From Candidatus Cloacimonadota bacterium (GTDB taxonomy: Bacteria; Cloacimonadota; Cloacimonadia; Cloacimonadales; Cloacimonadaceae): DNA of 23,992 nucleotides. How positions within the stretch are numbered: position 1 is the first letter of the stretch; every line of letters starts with the position of its first letter. Both the position numbers and the translations under genes were made by a program. The notes below the pieces were generated by a model, which was not told the DNA's origin, did no database searches, and saw only the letters and a program-made list of their open reading frames with translations. This document shows positions 1 through 7,454 of this stretch, piece after piece. The DNA is taken from the NCBI GenBank assembly GCA_023228125.1, contig JALOBT010000038.1:1-23992 (forward strand), read 5' to 3'.

Positions 1-70
1 GGCTTAACGGGTTAAGACCATTTTGTTTTCCGGGGGGGGGGGGTAAAACGAACGATACATTGTCGATCAT
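1..70 (-). CDS. N-terminal fragment of an unidentified gene, cut by the window edge
   Basis: The minus strand from 70 reads ATG ATC GAC and stays open to the left edge, giving MIDNVSFVLPPPPGKQNG and a few more residues. A strong ribosome binding site, AAGGAG at 85-80, sits nine bases before the ATG. An in-frame ATG at 103 would add 11 residues but has no such site, so 70 is preferred. Codons 10-13 are an uninterrupted run of 12 C. The frame is open only for this tract length: one base fewer or more brings a TAA within about ten codons. Only 23 residues are visible, so no family can be named. The gene could be real and phase-variable, or the tract could be a sequencing artefact. Confidence 0.45.
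   Translation of the reverse strand, partial: MIDNVSFVLPPPPGKQNGLNPLS
32..43. repeat. Homopolymer tract of 12 G/C bases
   Basis: Twelve consecutive G on the plus strand (C on the minus strand) lie inside the start of the truncated minus-strand gene. Tracts like this are prone to slippage in replication and to length errors in sequencing. Confidence 0.9.
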
Positions 71-360
71 TTCTTTGTTCTCCTTAGGTTTATTTTTGGC
101 CATGGCCACACAAAACTGAGCTTTAAGTTTACACACATGTTAGATCATACTACTTGAAGTTTAGTGAGATATCAAAGGTTGGTGAAAATTCCAACTCACT
201 TGTTCTGAGGTTCTTTGAGAACATAATAAGTTCTCGCATCCTGCAATTTATCATAGGGTCACATGACCCGTTACTATGTTTTTTATCTTTGCCTTTTCAG
301 TCAAGCTCTTTTTTGGGGTATGCATTTTCGCGCTACTGTGACAATTTTAATTGCCATCTA

Positions 361-388
361 CACTGCAAGCGAGACGCTTGCAATCCAG
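361..388 (-). repeat. Hairpin repeat copy A (CTGGATT...CGTCTCG...AGTG)
   Basis: Read on the minus strand, CTGGATT is followed by a perfect 7-base stem, GCAAGCG TCT CGCTTGC, and then AGTG. Two relatives occur at 23785-23813 and 23876-23903. All three share the CTGGATT start, the CGTCTCG apex and the CAGT end. Confidence 0.6.
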
Positions 389-490
389 TAAGTTTCTCCT
401 CATGCCCTGGACATAGTCTTAACAAGTCAAAACCGGATTAATGGCTTGGGCAGGGGGCAGGCTTTGATCTGGTTAATCTTAGAGTCCAGT

Positions 491-516
491 GTAGGCGGAA
501 CGGAATCCGCCACTAC
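491..516. repeat. Short palindromic element after the M28 gene
   Basis: GGCGGA and TCCGCC flank ACGGAA and are bounded by GTA on the left and TAC on the right. The sequence resembles one arm of the large inverted repeat at 4918-4999, which reads GCAGGAACGGCGTCCTGCG then CTAC. It lies 16 bases past the stop of the peptidase gene. It may act in transcript end formation or belong to a REP-like family. Confidence 0.5.
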
Positions 517-531
517 GAAAAACCTTCTAAA

Positions 532-3393
532 CTATCTAAACCTAATGACTTTACGGCTCACAGACTTTCCGCCTTGCTGGGCCCTGATAAAATAGATTCC
601 GCTACTCACAGCCTGGCCTTTCTGATTCAAGCCGTCCCAGTTGTACACGGGCAGAGCTTTCCCCTGATGCAGATTGCGCACCAATTGACCTTTGAGGTTA
701 TAGACCTTAACCGTTATATCAGAAACAGGATCAGCTCCCTTCAGCTCTATTTGGATACTTTGCCGGAAGGGATTGGGATAAGCGGGGCCTATCGTCATCA
801 GTCCGGGCACATTGTTTTGGGGATCGTCGTTTGAGATAGGTTCAGCAAATACATTGTGGAAGATATGGTTGGTCAAAGCGGTGGCTTGATCTGTTTGGAT
901 AAAATACAAAGGCACGCTGGTTACAAAGCTTTTACCTGCGCCATATTCCGCAAAAACGCCGACGGGCAAGCCGTTTAGCAATCCCTGCCCGGTGTCTGAG
1001 GCAAAATCGGAAGCAAAATGATAGATGTCCGTGCCGTATTCGGAGGCAGAAATGCTTTCTACCATGATGATATGACCTGCAAAAGCAGGATGGATATTGT
1101 CTGGATCCACTTCGAGCAGCGGATAGCCATCAAGCTGAGGATTGGCGGCTTTGAAACGCGTGGCATGGCCATAATTCGCAGCGCCTATACCCAAGACCTG
1201 ATAGAGGAAATCATCGCCCACAAAACCAGCAGGATATCCGCTATTCAGCCCCCAGGCCTTGGAGGGAAAATAGCCGGTAAAGAAGAGCTTTCCGCCCAGT
1301 TCAAGGTATCTTTTGAACTGCGCGCGCAGGGCATGAGGAGCCGTGGTGTCTGAAGAATCCATGCCATGCCACAGGATCGAGGAATAAATACCGATATCCG
1401 CGAGGCTCAAATCTTCGCTAAGATCAAGCAAATCAAGCTCTTGGACGGCAAAATCTGTCATAACACCGGCAAAAAAGCTATCTACCATCTCATCACTGGG
1501 TTGGAAGGGACTATTGCCAGCATAATCTGCGCTTTCATCCACGATCAGTATCCCACAATTCAGGCTCACGGGACGGGATCTGATCACCTGGGTGCTTTCA
1601 CTGAGATTATCATCAGTATCAAGGGCCGCAATCCGGTAATAATAATAGCTGTCAATCGCGCCCACTACGTCTTCATCCAAAAACTGAGTATCCGTCCACA
1701 CGCCATTATGAAGCTGAGGGCCAGTTTCTTCGGGAGACGTGCTACGGTAAACTTTGTAGCCTTGCAGATCAAGCTCGGTATTCGCCTCCCAGGAAAGCGC
1801 AACGTGATCCGGCTGAGGGATCACAGAAAAACCCTGGGGCACACGGGGAAGGCTCTGGGGAGTGGCGCTGGCAGAGACTTTATAGCTTTCATTGCCCTCG
1901 CTATCCACGCTGCTCACGGCAAGCTGATACTGGGTTCCTTCGCTTAGGTCTTGCAGAATATATTGGTTTGCAAGCACCTGAGTGGGAGGGTTTTCCGCTA
2001 TGCTATTCACTCCATAATACACCAGATAGTGATCTATATCCGGATCGGTCAAAGCATCCCAGGAAAGCTGCAGTGCACTGCCAGTGCCCAGATCGCGAAC
2101 CGTCAAGTTCTGAGGTGCCGAGGGCATATTGGCAAAGCTGACCGCGGTGGCCAGAGAAGCCTTAATCACCTGGGCACAATAAGCGGGATCAAGATTGATC
2201 ACCAGATCCTGATCGCTGTGATAGACCGGGCTAAAATCTGTTTCAAAGAAATAGATCGTGGGAAACCCGCGGCTCCAATAGGAGAAAGAATCGCTGCTTC
2301 CGCTATTGGCAGAGCCGTAAATGGCTGTGAGATCAGAGTATTGGGCAGTCATGCTGGCTGCATGGGCACTCTCTTCCCAAGAGCCGTCATACGGCATCAG
2401 GCGCACGGTGCTGGTGCCGGGATTTTTGTTGGCGATCATATCATGATTTATCATCAGCCGGATGTTCAGGCCTGCATTCTGAGCCTGATAGGCATTGTAA
2501 TTTGAACCATGCAGACCAAATTCTTCCGCGGCAAAGGTCACAAAACGGATGCTGCATTTGGGCTGATAATTTGCCGCTTTCAAGACCCGGGCAATCTCCA
2601 GGGCTGCCGTCGCACCGGAGGCATTGTCATCTGCGCCGGGAGCCAGGACATAAGGCGTGGTGTAAGTAATGGAATCATGATGCCCGCCGATCACGATATA
2701 CTGATCTGGATACTGAGTTCCGGTGATTTCAGCGACCACATTGTATTGCGAGCCATTCCATTCAAATTCTTGCAGATGGGCATTGCTGATACCGAATCTG
2801 GCAAAGCTGTCTTTAATCCAGGTGGCTACTGCCAGACGATTGTCTGCCAGAGCATAGCGGGTTCCCATATCCTCCAGAGATTGGATAAAAAAGAGGATGC
2901 TATCGGCGGAAACCTGGTTTACCAATTGCCCGATTTCCTGTCTGGTTTGAGCCAGATAATCCGGCCTGAAGCCACCGCTCAGGAGGCTGAGAGGACGCGT
3001 GAGAAGCACAAAGGAAGATTTGCAGATGGCTCTTAAGGCCACTTCGTCCAGCCTGCTGGCATAGAGCAAATCAGAACCCATCATCTTAAGACGTTTGCCT
3101 CCGGCCTTTAGCGCAGGCAGATCTTCCTGTAAAACGTCTGCAATCAGGTAGAGCTTTTCCTGGGCTCGCGGTTCTTCTATCTGGCTAAAACCCAAATTCT
3201 TATCAGGATCAAGCCTGGCCAGGATATAGTCTTCATTGTAGTAATAAATCTGCGCTCCGCTGCGGGCTAAACGCAAAACTTCTGCGTGTCTATCTGCTGC
3301 GGCCGGGGCAGCTTTCACCGCCAGGGGCATAAGGGCTGAAAGCATGAACGTATAACAAGTTAAAAGGCTAAGCAATAATATCGTCTTTTTCAT
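532..3393 (-). CDS. Secreted M28-family zinc metallopeptidase with Fn3, amidotransferase-like and C-terminal sorting domains
   Basis: This encodes an exported multidomain aminopeptidase-type enzyme of 953 residues. An open frame four codons longer exists, but GGAGT lies just before the second ATG (3393), which begins MKKTILLL, so 3393 is chosen. Residues 1 to about 28 are a signal peptide. The M28 domain spans about 150-425 and the di-zinc set is complete: H238 and D240 in GGHHDS, the Asp pair near 255-256 in PGADDNASG, E290-E291 in AAEEFG, D318 in NHDMI and H392 in YHSDQD. Two fibronectin type III-like units follow (about 425-510 and 515-605), then a GATase1-like alpha/beta region (about 610-850). 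The last 85 residues contain YPNPF and SSGIYFI, typical of the FlgD-like Ig domain used as a type IX secretion tail. Likely role: extracellular or surface peptide degradation. Substrate preference cannot be read from sequence. Confidence 0.9.
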   Translation of the reverse strand: MKKTILLLSLLTCYTFMLSALMPLAVKAAPAAADRHAEVLRLARSGAQIYYYNEDYILARLDPDKNLGFSQIEEPRAQEKLYLIADVLQEDLPALKAGGKRLKMMGSDLLYASRLDEVALRAICKSSFVLLTRPLSLLSGGFRPDYLAQTRQEIGQLVNQVSADSILFFIQSLEDMGTRYALADNRLAVATWIKDSFARFGISNAHLQEFEWNGSQYNVVAEITGTQYPDQYIVIGGHHDSITYTTPYVLAPGADDNASGATAALEIARVLKAANYQPKCSIRFVTFAAEEFGLHGSNYNAYQAQNAGLNIRLMINHDMIANKNPGTSTVRLMPYDGSWEESAHAASMTAQYSDLTAIYGSANSGSSDSFSYWSRGFPTIYFFETDFSPVYHSDQDLVINLDPAYCAQVIKASLATAVSFANMPSAPQNLTVRDLGTGSALQLSWDALTDPDIDHYLVYYGVNSIAENPPTQVLANQYILQDLSEGTQYQLAVSSVDSEGNESYKVSASATPQSLPRVPQGFSVIPQPDHVALSWEANTELDLQGYKVYRSTSPEETGPQLHNGVWTDTQFLDEDVVGAIDSYYYYRIAALDTDDNLSESTQVIRSRPVSLNCGILIVDESADYAGNSPFQPSDEMVDSFFAGVMTDFAVQELDLLDLSEDLSLADIGIYSSILWHGMDSSDTTAPHALRAQFKRYLELGGKLFFTGYFPSKAWGLNSGYPAGFVGDDFLYQVLGIGAANYGHATRFKAANPQLDGYPLLEVDPDNIHPAFAGHIIMVESISASEYGTDIYHFASDFASDTGQGLLNGLPVGVFAEYGAGKSFVTSVPLYFIQTDQATALTNHIFHNVFAEPISNDDPQNNVPGLMTIGPAYPNPFRQSIQIELKGADPVSDITVKVYNLKGQLVRNLHQGKALPVYNWDGLNQKGQAVSSGIYFIRAQQGGKSVSRKVIRFR

Positions 3394-3467
3394 AGTGGAC
3401 TCCATTTCTTATTGGATAGCTATATGCTATGCAAATCATATTCCGTTTATCAGGATATTGTTATCTT

Positions 3468-3515
3468 GAGGCCAGAGTGGCAGAGAGCACTATGTGAGAA
3501 TGCTCTGCCAGCCTC
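3468..3515. other. Imperfect stem-loop in the divergent intergenic region
   Basis: GAGGC (3468-3472) pairs with GCCTC (3511-3515). Inside it GGCAG-AG-AGCA pairs with TGCT-CTGCC, leaving a two-base bulge and an 11-base loop. It lies between the divergent starts of the peptidase (3393) and the PDZ protein (3687). No T-run follows on either strand, so it is not an obvious intrinsic terminator. It may be a leader structure or operator. Confidence 0.35.
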
Positions 3516-3686
3516 CGCCATCTATTCTTTATATATACCTATATCAATATGATATGATGGCCAGGCCTATAGCAATCTGCTCTTTTCGTATCTCACTGAA
3601 CTTGATAGACTTATATTAAATCTCAGGATTGGCTCGAAGATTGCGTATGTATCAAGCAATCGACAGAAACTAAAAAGGAGAAACCG

Positions 3687-4850
3687 ATGAGAAAGTTTAC
3701 TTATATTATGCTCGTGCTTGCGACCTTCAGCCTCATGCTGACTGCGCAGGAAGCAAAGCTTGGAGAAAAGAGCAAGAGCATCACACTCTATAGCTCCAAT
3801 GACGCGGATACCCCGATGTTAATCAATGAAAGCATCCTGGGTGAATCAGACGATGCGGCATATTTTGGCCTGTATCTGGAAGATCTCACCTTCCCCAAAG
3901 CTCAGGAATTGAGCTATCCCCACACTTATGGAGTGCTGATCACCGGAGTGGTAAAAGACTCACCCAGTTGGCACTATCGCCTCCGCCAAGATGATATCAT
4001 CATGCAAATCAGTGGCAGACAGTGCACAAATAACGCTGCCCTGGACAAGATTCAACAAAGCCTGCGGGCAGGTGACCAAGTCTCTATCACCATCTTCCGG
4101 GATGGAAATGTGGAAAGCCTGGATATGACACTGGGTAGCCGTGGCGACAGCATGAAAACATCGACATCGACCATAAGCAAAAAGCGTAAATTGAGCCCTG
4201 GCTATGGCGGCGGCTCCTGGATTCCCATGTGGATAAATCTGGATATGACAGATATCAATGACTTGATCGCCGACCCTGCCATGGGCTTTACGAAGGCTAA
4301 AGAAGATGGCCTGCTGCAACAAGGTTTGGGCGGAAAACTCTCTATCGGTAAAGGGTTCTTCCTGGGTGGACAGGTCACCAGCTATAACGACACCAAAAAG
4401 AAGACCAATCCCACAGATCCAAATTATCACATCTGGCTGAGACAAAGCAACATGATGGGCGGGGTGACCCTTGATCGCCGCATCCCGATTACCAAGAACT
4501 TCATCAGCAGCGTGGGACTGATGGTGGGCGGAGCAAATCATGAACTGGAGTTTTTGAATACAGATTCAAATTATGATTGGAACACCCTCCCCAGCACGAT
4601 TCCAAGTTCAAATAACACTCACTTCCTGCTCAATAAAAGCTATCTCTTGGTGCAGCCCAAAGCTGAGCTGATGTATAGATTCCTGCCCTGGCTGGGCCTG
4701 AGAGCCGAAGTGGGCTATGCCTATGGCTACCCCCTCACTCAGGATTGGCGTGTGAAAGGCCTGGAGAATGAGAATTATGAAGTAACTCACTCACCCGAAA
4801 CCAAGTATGAAGGCCTGACCCTCAGCATCGGACCCTGGTTCGGCTTCTAA
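3687..4850 (+). CDS. Exported PDZ-domain protein with a putative C-terminal outer-membrane beta-barrel
   Basis: AAGGAG (3675-3680) sits six bases before the ATG. The 387-residue product starts with a signal peptide (MRKFTYIMLVLATFSLMLTAQ). Residues about 57-150 look like a PDZ domain: the order VLITGVVKDSPSW, LRQDDIIMQISG and GDQVSITIFRDG matches the HtrA/S1C-type fold. There is no Ser-protease domain before it, so this is not a DegP homologue. A basic linker (about 158-178) follows. The rest has alternating Gly/aromatic strands (KLSIGKGFFLGGQV, LRAEVGYAYGYPL, LTLSIGPWFGF) and ends in Phe, as outer-membrane barrels usually do. I infer a periplasmic peptide-binding domain tethered to an outer-membrane domain. 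The function is unknown. The gene appears monocistronic, closed by its own terminator. Confidence 0.8.
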   Translation: MRKFTYIMLVLATFSLMLTAQEAKLGEKSKSITLYSSNDADTPMLINESILGESDDAAYFGLYLEDLTFPKAQELSYPHTYGVLITGVVKDSPSWHYRLRQDDIIMQISGRQCTNNAALDKIQQSLRAGDQVSITIFRDGNVESLDMTLGSRGDSMKTSTSTISKKRKLSPGYGGGSWIPMWINLDMTDINDLIADPAMGFTKAKEDGLLQQGLGGKLSIGKGFFLGGQVTSYNDTKKKTNPTDPNYHIWLRQSNMMGGVTLDRRIPITKNFISSVGLMVGGANHELEFLNTDSNYDWNTLPSTIPSSNNTHFLLNKSYLLVQPKAELMYRFLPWLGLRAEVGYAYGYPLTQDWRVKGLENENYEVTHSPETKYEGLTLSIGPWFGF

Positions 4851-4886
4851 ATAAGATTTCCAAAAAGCAAACCCCCAAACATCCTG

Positions 4887-4919
4887 GGCTCCTTCTATCC
4901 GATAGAAGGGGCCTTTTTT
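4887..4919 (+). terminator. Rho-independent terminator of the PDZ gene
   Basis: GGCTCCTTCTATC pairs with GATAGAAGGGGCC through one T-G wobble and is followed at once by six T. It ends 69 bases after the PDZ gene stop. Confidence 0.85.
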
Positions 4920-4999
4920 ATGTAGCGCAGGACGCCGTTCCTGCAGAAAGCTGATAAAATCTTTAGGCTTTCGCAGGAACGGCGTCCTGCGCTACATAA
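4918..4999. repeat. Long inverted repeat between convergent genes
   Basis: Two 27-base arms (4918-4944 and 4973-4999) are perfect reverse complements. The arms carry GTAGCGCAGGACGCCGTTCC and its complement. The stem continues inward, after one mismatch, with GAAAGC/GCTTTC around a 15-base loop. It fills the space between the terminator of the PDZ gene and the stop of the GWxTD gene at 5009. No intrinsic T-run is seen for the minus-strand operon, so this hairpin may end or protect that transcript. The element at 491-516 has a similar core. Confidence 0.9.
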
Positions 5000-5008
5000 G
5001 AAATAGCT

Positions 5009-6358
5009 TTAATTTCTCAGCAAACTCTCGTCAAAATCCCTGCCGATCAGCCGCAGCCAATCCGGATTGGAGATTTCCATATCGTCATTGCTCACGTAGA
5101 TCAGACGGAAGTTGTTGCTCATCTGTTGATCCAGAAAGACGTAAACTGGCCTGTCGCCACTGCGGTATTTCCAGATCTGGTAATCCTTGCGTACAAAGCG
5201 GGTATCGTCTGAAGTCTGGCCTTTCTCGATCTCTGCCGGAGCACCGCTGCGGATATAGATGCGCCCCATGTCGCTGTTCCAGCCTGGTTTCTGAGAGGAG
5301 TAATAGCGGTTTGCATGTTCTACTCTTTCGTGAACAAGGTCCAGGATACCCTGTTCGGACAGCCGTGTGCTGAGCGCCATATTCTTCCAGAAGTTGGTGA
5401 TGTAGCGGCGTTTGGATTCGGTATTCAGGCTCTCCCAATTTGACAGGGCCCGGCTGGTCATAAAGTAGCGCATGAGCTTGAATTCGTCATCGGGATCAGG
5501 AAACAGGCTCAGCATGGTCTCGGTGTCTTCGGAGAGCACAAATTCGAAATCCCGGCTTTGCAGGATCTCACCGGCTTGCAGGCTGATTGTGCCCTGATAT
5601 TTACCTGCCTTTAGATCAGTTAAGGGAATCTTCAGAGCAATGGCCTGGGTAGCTTCTGACACAGTGGTATCAATGTATTCATCCATCACGAGCTGCCCAC
5701 CACTTTCCAAACTAAGCACCAGAAGTTGAGGCTCGGCAAGCTCGGCCAGAGGGGTATAAAGCTCCAGATACAGATGCGCATATTCGTGATATTCTCTGTT
5801 AAAGATTATCGAAGGCACCGGCTCGTAAACCAGCTCACCCCGGCGAAACTTCTCCAGATAAGCACTGCCATCGGCATAGACTCTGCTATTGAGCTGGGGA
5901 TCGCTGATGCGGCTGTCCTGCGGCAAGGCAGAAAGCTCAAACTCCCAATTAAAGACCTTCTCGGAATTCAGATCGGTAGCCGAAAAGCTGACAATGTAGT
6001 CCTGCTCCTCCATCGGGAAACTCAGCCGGTTCAGATAAGACTTCTGCTGGGAGAAAGCGTCATATTTGCTGCTGATTCCGATATTGTCCGCCACAGTGCG
6101 CGAATAGACTACCGAATCCTGATTTGCAATCTCCAGCAAGACCTCGACCTGGGCAAAATAGGCCCCGTTTTGCGCTAAAAAGATCAGGCTCCGATAAGGA
6201 ATCTGATAGTCCAGCAGAACGACGGTCTGGCCCTTGGCATCCAAAAACCGGCTGTGATCCAAATACATATTCAGAGTTTCCTGAGCTGCTATGGGAATCA
6301 GCATCCCCAAGCAGAACAGGCTAATAATCAGTTTTTTATAGATCGTTGTATTCATCAT
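5009..6358 (-). CDS. GWxTD domain-containing exported protein (second of a pair)
   Basis: This exported protein of 449 residues starts at the ATG ATG pair, 6358/6355. That reading begins MMNTTIYKKL and gives a clean signal peptide ending IPIAAQ. A longer frame to 6409 uses TTG and lies in the upstream gene. The start overlaps the end of the upstream GWxTD gene by 23 bases, which suggests translational coupling. The middle (about 30-275) has beta-rich sequence that may form Ig-like domains. The C-terminal GWxTD domain (about 290-449) contains FWKNMA and the signature as GWNSDMGRIYIRSGAP at 359-374, with Ser in place of the usual Thr. GWxTD domains occur in exported proteins of FCB-group bacteria and have no settled biochemical role. 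It is the last gene of the dnaE operon. Confidence 0.85.
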   Translation of the reverse strand: MMNTTIYKKLIISLFCLGMLIPIAAQETLNMYLDHSRFLDAKGQTVVLLDYQIPYRSLIFLAQNGAYFAQVEVLLEIANQDSVVYSRTVADNIGISSKYDAFSQQKSYLNRLSFPMEEQDYIVSFSATDLNSEKVFNWEFELSALPQDSRISDPQLNSRVYADGSAYLEKFRRGELVYEPVPSIIFNREYHEYAHLYLELYTPLAELAEPQLLVLSLESGGQLVMDEYIDTTVSEATQAIALKIPLTDLKAGKYQGTISLQAGEILQSRDFEFVLSEDTETMLSLFPDPDDEFKLMRYFMTSRALSNWESLNTESKRRYITNFWKNMALSTRLSEQGILDLVHERVEHANRYYSSQKPGWNSDMGRIYIRSGAPAEIEKGQTSDDTRFVRKDYQIWKYRSGDRPVYVFLDQQMSNNFRLIYVSNDDMEISNPDWLRLIGRDFDESLLRN

Positions 6359-7454
6359 CTTTGTTCCATAAATTATATTGTCCAAAGCCGCGTTCATCCG
6401 TAAAGACAAAGATGCGGTTCAGCCTGAAATAATGCCAGCTAATGCTGGGCGCGCGCCCAATGGGGAAGGCGTCCGTGGTGATCTGATCCGGCTCGCCAAA
6501 CTTGATATAGATGCGTCCGCGATCAGACTTCCAACCCTGCATTCTCTTGTGGATGCTGAACCTTTCATCGGCCGCCAGCACCCTTTGATTGAAGAGATCG
6601 CGGTTTTCATTGCGGATCGTCCCCGGACTGGGATCATTGGCCTGCCAAAAGCTTTCAATGGCATTGTGATATTTGGATTTGGGCACCTTTCTGAGCACCT
6701 GCCACTCGTTTTGGCTGGCGACATAGCGCAATTGATCCAATTGATCTTTTAGGGAGTAGCGCGTGCCAAAGGAGAACCAAGGTCTATACAAAAGCGGCTC
6801 CAACTGATAGCGGATATTCAGCTCGGTGATGTCAAGGCTCAGTTCACTGATGCTGTCCTGCGGGGCAAACTCCTTCAGATCAAGCTCAAAGGGGCTGTGA
6901 AGAAGCTCAAAATCATGCCGTTTGCCATCAATAGACAGCCTGAGGCTCTGGGCATCTACCGCAAAGCTGATTCTGAGCAAGAGACTCTGAAGCTCCTGCA
7001 TGGCCATTGTGGCAGGGATGTAGCGGAATCCTTCCCGCGTGGCGATCAGATAGGCCTGCCCGATTTCGGTGGCTTGCGAGCCCACATTGAAGCTGCGTTC
7101 GTAGTTCTGCTTATCGCCCAATTTGCGGTTCCGCAGGGCGACATTCAGGCTATAGCTGCCAGTGGGCAAATCGTGGCTCTGCTGAATGGGAATGGCGGTT
7201 CCTTGCAGCCAGGTTCGATTCGGAATTTGTAAAATCTGCTCATTCACCGCCACCTGCTTGCCCCGGGAATCCTTGATCTGAGTGGAAATCTGATAATCAG
7301 CACTTGCGTCTCCACTGCCAAAATGGACAAGCTCATAAGGCAGGATGATCCAGATCTCGATCCCGCTTTCATAGCGTTCGAAGATGATCTCCTGAGCCAG
7401 CAACGGCAGCAGCAAGAGCCCAAACAGCAGCAGGCTAAGTGCTTTCTTCGCCAT
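6336..7454 (-). CDS. GWxTD domain-containing exported protein (first of a pair)
   Basis: The 372-residue product starts at ATG 7454, giving a signal peptide MAKKALSLLLFGLLLLPLLAQ. The frame extends to a TTG at 7469 but the ATG is more plausible. The start lies inside the end of dnaE (20-base overlap) and has no clear ribosome binding site, so translation is probably coupled to dnaE. Residues about 22-220 are beta-rich. The GWxTD domain covers about 230-372: ESFWQANDPSPGT, then GWKSDRGRIYIKFGEPD at 307-323, where Ser replaces Thr, then an aromatic tail (WHYFRLNRIFVFTDE). It shares architecture with the gene downstream and is probably a diverged duplicate. Two adjacent GWxTD proteins suggest partner subunits of one envelope or periplasmic complex, but this is inference. 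Confidence 0.87.
   Translation of the reverse strand: MAKKALSLLLFGLLLLPLLAQEIIFERYESGIEIWIILPYELVHFGSGDASADYQISTQIKDSRGKQVAVNEQILQIPNRTWLQGTAIPIQQSHDLPTGSYSLNVALRNRKLGDKQNYERSFNVGSQATEIGQAYLIATREGFRYIPATMAMQELQSLLLRISFAVDAQSLRLSIDGKRHDFELLHSPFELDLKEFAPQDSISELSLDITELNIRYQLEPLLYRPWFSFGTRYSLKDQLDQLRYVASQNEWQVLRKVPKSKYHNAIESFWQANDPSPGTIRNENRDLFNQRVLAADERFSIHKRMQGWKSDRGRIYIKFGEPDQITTDAFPIGRAPSISWHYFRLNRIFVFTDERGFGQYNLWNKDDEYNDL

Larger units (their letters stand above)
71..531. other. Intergenic region, 461 bases, no supported gene
   Basis: This gap lies between the peptidase stop at 532 and the truncated gene at 70, both on the minus strand. It is more A/T-rich than the neighbouring genes. It holds the Shine-Dalgarno site of the left gene, a hairpin repeat at 361-388 and a short palindromic element at 491-516. 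An open frame on the plus strand (154-441) begins with TTG, has no ribosome binding site and a Cys/Ser/Phe-rich composition, so I do not call it. Confidence 0.7.

Noticed and set aside
154..441. 95-codon open frame on the plus strand
   Set aside because: It starts with TTG, has no ribosome binding site and a Cys/Ser-rich composition, and it runs through the hairpin repeat at 361-388.
1018..3036. Chain of plus-strand open frames of 111 to 193 codons
   Set aside because: They lie antisense within the M28 peptidase gene, whose domains and catalytic residues are intact. They are shadows of its codon use.
3687..4850. DegP/HtrA protease assignment for the PDZ protein
   Set aside because: There is no trypsin-like domain and no GNSGG motif before the PDZ domain.
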